A stretch of DNA of 64,000 bases, from positions 3,118,001-3,182,000 of the forward strand of contig NC_051087.1 in NCBI RefSeq assembly GCF_901709675.1. Reading direction: 5' to 3'. This document shows, one piece after another, positions 60,620 through 64,000 of the stretch. The notes below the pieces were generated by a model that ran no database searches, was not told the origin of the DNA, and saw only the letters and a list, made by a program, of their open reading frames with translations. Both the position numbers and the translations under genes were made by a program. Every line of letters starts with the position of its first letter. Positions within the stretch are counted from its first letter, which is position 1. This DNA is from Syngnathus acus. Taxonomy: Eukaryota; Chordata; Actinopteri; Syngnathiformes; Syngnathidae.

Positions 60620-61721
60620 AGGGAGTGCAAGCTAACTCTATCCGGTGCAAGGGTTGTCAGAGATGGGTACACCGAAGATGCAGCGGACTAAAAGGCAGCC
60701 TACTAGCTGCAAGTGAGACCTTCCAATGCAAGCGGTGCAGGGGAGAAGTCGCCCAAGCAGACCCAGCTGAGCAAGAGGGGCTCGTGGTAGATGGGGAGAT
60801 GTACGAGGTGGTGGACAGCTTCTGCCACCTTGGAGACATGCTTAACGCTGATGGGGGGTGGACCTAGCAGTGACCACAAGGGTGAGAAGCGGGTGGAAGA
60901 AATTCAGGGAACTCATGCCCTTCTTAACATCTAAGGCCCCATCCCTGAAGATGAGAGGCCAAGTGTACTCAGCCTGCGTCAGAAGTCGTATGACGTACGG
61001 AAGTGAGGCATGGGCCCTGAAAACAGAACACGAAGACAAACTAAACAGAGCAGAAATGAGGATGATCAGATGGATGTGTGGTGTGTCAATGAGGGAGGAA
61101 AAGACCAGTGCAGAGCTGAGAAAGAAGATGGGAGTGGAGGCCATAGTGGATGTGGTGAGGAGAGGCAGACTGCGATGGTACGGACAGCTCAGTGGCCTAG
61201 TGGTAGAGTGTCCGCCCTGAGACTGGAAGGTTGTGGGTTCAAACCCCGGCCGGGTCATACCAAGGACTATAAAAATGGGACCCATTGCCTCCCTGCTTGG
61301 CACTCAGCATTAAGGGTTGGAATTGGGGGGTTAGATCACCAACTGATTCCCGAGCGCGGCACCGCTGCTGCTCACTGCTCCCCTTTCCCCCAGGGGATGG
61401 ATTAAAATCACACGGGGATGGGTTAAATGCAGAGGACAAATTTCACCACACCCAGGTGTGTGTGTGACGATCATTGGGACTTTAACTTTAACATGTAGTG
61501 AGGAAGGACGAGAACGACTGGGTGAAGAAAGTTATGTCGTATAACGTAGAGGGAACAAGACCTAAAAAGACCTGGCAGCCGACCGTGGCAGCCGACATGA
61601 AGGCACTCGGCATCAACCACGAGATGGCCATGGACCGTTCCTGGTGGAAGAAAGCCATATCGAGAACCCAGTCCAACCCAGCGGCGCCTGGAAAGCGGAC
61701 TTTGAACCGATGATGATGATG
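60620..61721 (+). mobile_element. 5'-truncated LINE 3' end inserted in unit 2
   Basis: The insertion is absent from unit 1 and flanked by a 5-bp duplication AAGCA (60615-60619, 61722-61726). It ends in a GAT-repeat tail (about 61709-61721). In sense it encodes a Cys-rich knuckle (CKGCQRWVHRRCSGL, then CKRC), then SGWKKFRELMPFL, VYSACVRSRMTYGSEAWAL and RRGRLRWYG, features of the C-terminal part of LINE reverse transcriptases. The frame breaks at a G-run near 60855, and a SINE interrupts it at 61186. Non-functional. Confidence 0.88.
61186..61491 (+). mobile_element. tRNA-derived SINE nested in the LINE
   Basis: It opens with a tRNA-like head: A-box TGGCCTAGTGG (61192) and B-box GGTTCAAACCCC (about 61236). 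A tRNA-unrelated body follows, ending TGTGTGTGACG and CTTTAACTTTAA. It splits the LINE codons for WYG and VVRKDEND, so it landed after the LINE. Not a functional tRNA gene. Confidence 0.85.
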
Positions 61722-63366
61722 AAGCATGAAAAGGCAAGGCAGCTTTATTCTGACTGTGCACTTCATATTCTTGTTACCAATTCATATCATTGAAAGTAAA
61801 GCATTACAAAAACAACAACATTTCCACACAAAACAATTGAATTGATTTAAAAGCAAAGAAATAAAAACCAAAATGACTTAATGAACAAGAAAAAGATCTC
61901 TGGAGGGTTTAAGTTTGAAAATACTTGAAAAGACTCCAAATATTTTTTTCTCCATGGAGCAAACAATGACTTCCTTTGAGGAGCACCTTTTTTAATTTAG
62001 CCCGAAGCAAGGGTTTTATTCAACCAAAAAAAAAACAGATGAAAAGTGGACTTTTTTACACAATCAACAGATTTTATTTCTTAAATTCACATTTTGTATA
62101 GCAGAAAACTGATCAAAATTGAAAAGAACACTACGCAAAACAATTTTGTATGCAGCTGACGAAATAGCTCAAATCTTCACAAGAAAGTCTAATCACATAA
62201 AAAAAATAGTCACATAAAAGAAAATCCAAGGCAACTTTCCATTGTTTATTTTTCTTCCATAAGTAGGTTGAAAGATACTATTTCTTACTTTTTGTAAAGT
62301 AAAGTTGTATCACCTCACACACATATGCTAAGGATACACCAACCTGCATTTGGTGAAACATTATGATCGAGGTTTCCTGGCATGACATGTGAAAACACTA
62401 ACCAAGCTGTCAATTTGTAACTTGCAATCTCATGCCAAAATTTCCAGCAGCAGATCAACCAGATGAAAATATTAACTCATAGCCAAGCACTTGCAAATCA
62501 CCAAAAATCAAAATTCATTGTTTTTATTATTCTGGATGCGGTCGTAGCTGGATATGGTAGAGAACTACTTACTACAGCTAAAAAATGTAAAGGCGTAAAT
62601 TAAAATGCCCCCCCACCCCAAAAAAAAAAGTATAACAAACTTTCCCTGTTTTGACTGTTGTTGTAGATGGCAAACGGAGGCCTCTAACTCCAACTAGGTG
62701 TAATCTTTTTTTATTATAGATGTCATTTTGGAGAAGTAGGAGATATTTAAGTCATAATAATTATTCAACTAGCAAGTGTTTTCTTGAATCTTTCTCAAGT
62801 CTTTCACAAACCTTTCACAAATCTACAGAAATATTTGGGCTCACTCTTCCTGGAACTGATTAAATATACAATGACACAAGTCAAAGCAAGAACTTGTCAA
62901 TATAATTATTAAGGTGTTTCCTTCACCAAGTTCCTGAGAATCCTGTTATGTTTTATAAGGTAATCAGGATATGGCATTGTCCGGTAATGATTACCTCTCT
63001 TTATAATATGTCTCCAAGGAAAATTTCTTTAGATAAACATGGAGGTCAACCAGCCTGACGGAATGGAAGACATTGTTGTCAGCTTCAGAGGTTTTCACTT
63101 CAATAATTTATAAAATCATATCATATTGTCCGAATATGGGATTTGGGAATTCTATGAAAGCAACCCAACAGCAACGTTTCATCCTTCACACACACTACAT
63201 AATATAATTGTGACGCTTTGACTTAACTCCAAGTCGTTTCCGCGGTAATTAGTTTTATAAAATAACCTGATTTACTTACACTGGAGGTGTTTAAACTTGT
63301 ATTTAGACAATATTTGTTGTTTGAATTTTCACACACACCTCCCTTTTGATTGTGACTTTCCGACGT

Positions 63367-64000
63367 TTAGATGGCTACGCTGTTTTCAATGTTCTTTGGA
63401 TCCAGGTAAGTGTACGGGACTGCCAGACCCTCGTTTCGGTTGTTGATTTTGATGGACAACTCTTCAAGCTCGGCTTTAAAATCCTTTTGCAGCTGGCGAG
63501 GGATCTCCTCGGTAAAATGCTCCTCTGGGTAGTGCCCGAGGGGAACCTATTGACAGAATACATGTATGTGAGCTCACCTATGTCTCGAAGCGCTCTATAA
63601 TCCTTTTGGAATAAGATTAGAGACAGGGAAGTTTGAGCTTGACTTTGTAAATATCAAGTTCCGCAAACCAGGTCCAGATAAAGAAAACCATTGTAATAGA
63701 TGCAAGCTTTTCCCTTTACCAATATTTTGTTGTATTGTGTTTCGGGCTCCTTACAAAATCAGAAGACTGTCTGCTGAGCAGCCAGGCGCTGGCCATTCCC
63801 TGAGCAGTCACGTTGATAGGGGGCAAAGTCTCGAGGATTGTGCTCTTGCTCGTTGTCCCTTTTTCGGTCGGGGGAGCACGCTGCAGGGTGGTGGGGGTGT
63901 TGGGCATCCAGCCACCGTAGTCGTACTGCATTGAAGGTTTTGCAATAAGACCAAAAGTAATGCAAAGCAATGCTGGTGTTCATTCTGAGGATTCACCTGC
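63367..64000 (-). CDS. Animal lipoxygenase, copy C, 3' end only (partial)
   Basis: The last two exons are complete: 63925-63755 (171 nt, [11 protein letters not shown] ... SRQSSDF) and 63546-63367 (180 nt, [14 protein letters not shown] ... NSVAI, stop TAA). The first four bases of exon 12 (63997-64000) reach the window edge at donor GTGAAT. Exon lengths and phases equal copies A and B, and the C-terminal iron-ligand Ile is present. Protein and intron are clearly more diverged: the intron between these two exons (63547-63754) does not resemble that of A or B, and the last exon differs at about a dozen residues. It is probably an older paralogue; exons 1-12 lie right of the window. Confidence 0.9.

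Larger units (their letters stand above)
60385..63366. other. Spacer between lipoxygenase copies B and C
   Basis: It contains the copy B promoter, the LINE with its nested SINE, 5' flank shared with copy A (61722-62874), 118 unit-specific bases (62875-62992), and the copy C 3' flank (62993-63366), which also occurs at 55859-56234. No gene supported. Confidence 0.6.
56261..63368. repeat. Tandem segmental duplication, unit 2
   Basis: Second unit, beginning GTCAATCAAAATACTGTA at 56261 and containing lipoxygenase copy B. It differs from unit 1 by a 1.1 kb LINE/SINE insertion (60620-61721) and by 118 bases (62875-62992) in place of 1.25 kb. Its right edge, where it still matches the end of unit 1, lies within the stop codon of copy C (63367-63369). 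Confidence 0.9.

Noticed and set aside
61186-61260. A possible tRNA gene (A-box and B-box present)
   Set aside because: It is the head of a SINE: the body and CTTTAACTTTAA tail follow and it interrupts a LINE frame. The cloverleaf was not convincing.

Overview
The window is a stretch of nuclear DNA from a teleost fish. It has spliced vertebrate genes with GT-AG introns, AT-rich noncoding DNA, many microsatellites, and fish-style transposon debris (TA-flanked palindromic elements, a pogo/Tigger-like MITE, a hAT-like element, a LINE with a nested tRNA-derived SINE). The first four genes keep the order and orientation known from human 4q24: ARHGEF38(+), INTS12(-), GSTCD(+), NPNT(+). That synteny supports the naming. 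The species cannot be told from the sequence alone.

Layout. 1-670: last two coding exons of arhgef38, ending in an SH3 domain. 1377-3281: complete ints12 on the minus strand (6 coding exons, 466 aa by my splice model). 3290-4012: a short head-to-head promoter region shared by ints12 and gstcd. 4013-22830: complete gstcd (11 coding exons, 627 aa). 24507-47537: npnt (nephronectin) with a TATA box and 12 coding exons (566 aa): signal peptide, five EGF-like modules, a Thr/Pro-rich linker ending in an RGD integrin-binding site, and a MAM domain. 48973-64000: a tandem array of animal lipoxygenase genes on the minus strand, tail-to-tail with npnt. Two copies are complete and intact (14 exons, 666 aa each) and a third is cut by the window end.

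The lipoxygenase cluster is the most interesting part. It is explained by one tandem duplication of about 7.2 kb (48973-56234 and 56261-63368), whose right-hand breakpoint falls within the stop codon of the third, more diverged gene. The two full copies are about 95% identical in protein. By hand I count about 33 replacement codons against about 13 silent ones, spread very unevenly: exon 8, with two iron-ligand histidines, is unchanged, while exons 6, 7, 9, 10 and 13 hold most of the changes. The promoters differ by loss of two bases from a TATA box in copy A. After the duplication, copy B gained a LINE carrying a nested SINE. The unit also carries a plus-strand YY1-like ATGGCGGC site with a short open exon and a splice donor, duplicated with it.

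The genes do not form one pathway. ints12 encodes an Integrator subunit (nuclear RNA processing), gstcd a GST-C/methyltransferase-fold protein, npnt an extracellular-matrix integrin ligand, arhgef38 a Rho GEF, and the lipoxygenases oxygenate or isomerise polyunsaturated fatty acids. All exon coordinates are hand-made splice models checked for frame and GT-AG sites, not aligned to transcripts.
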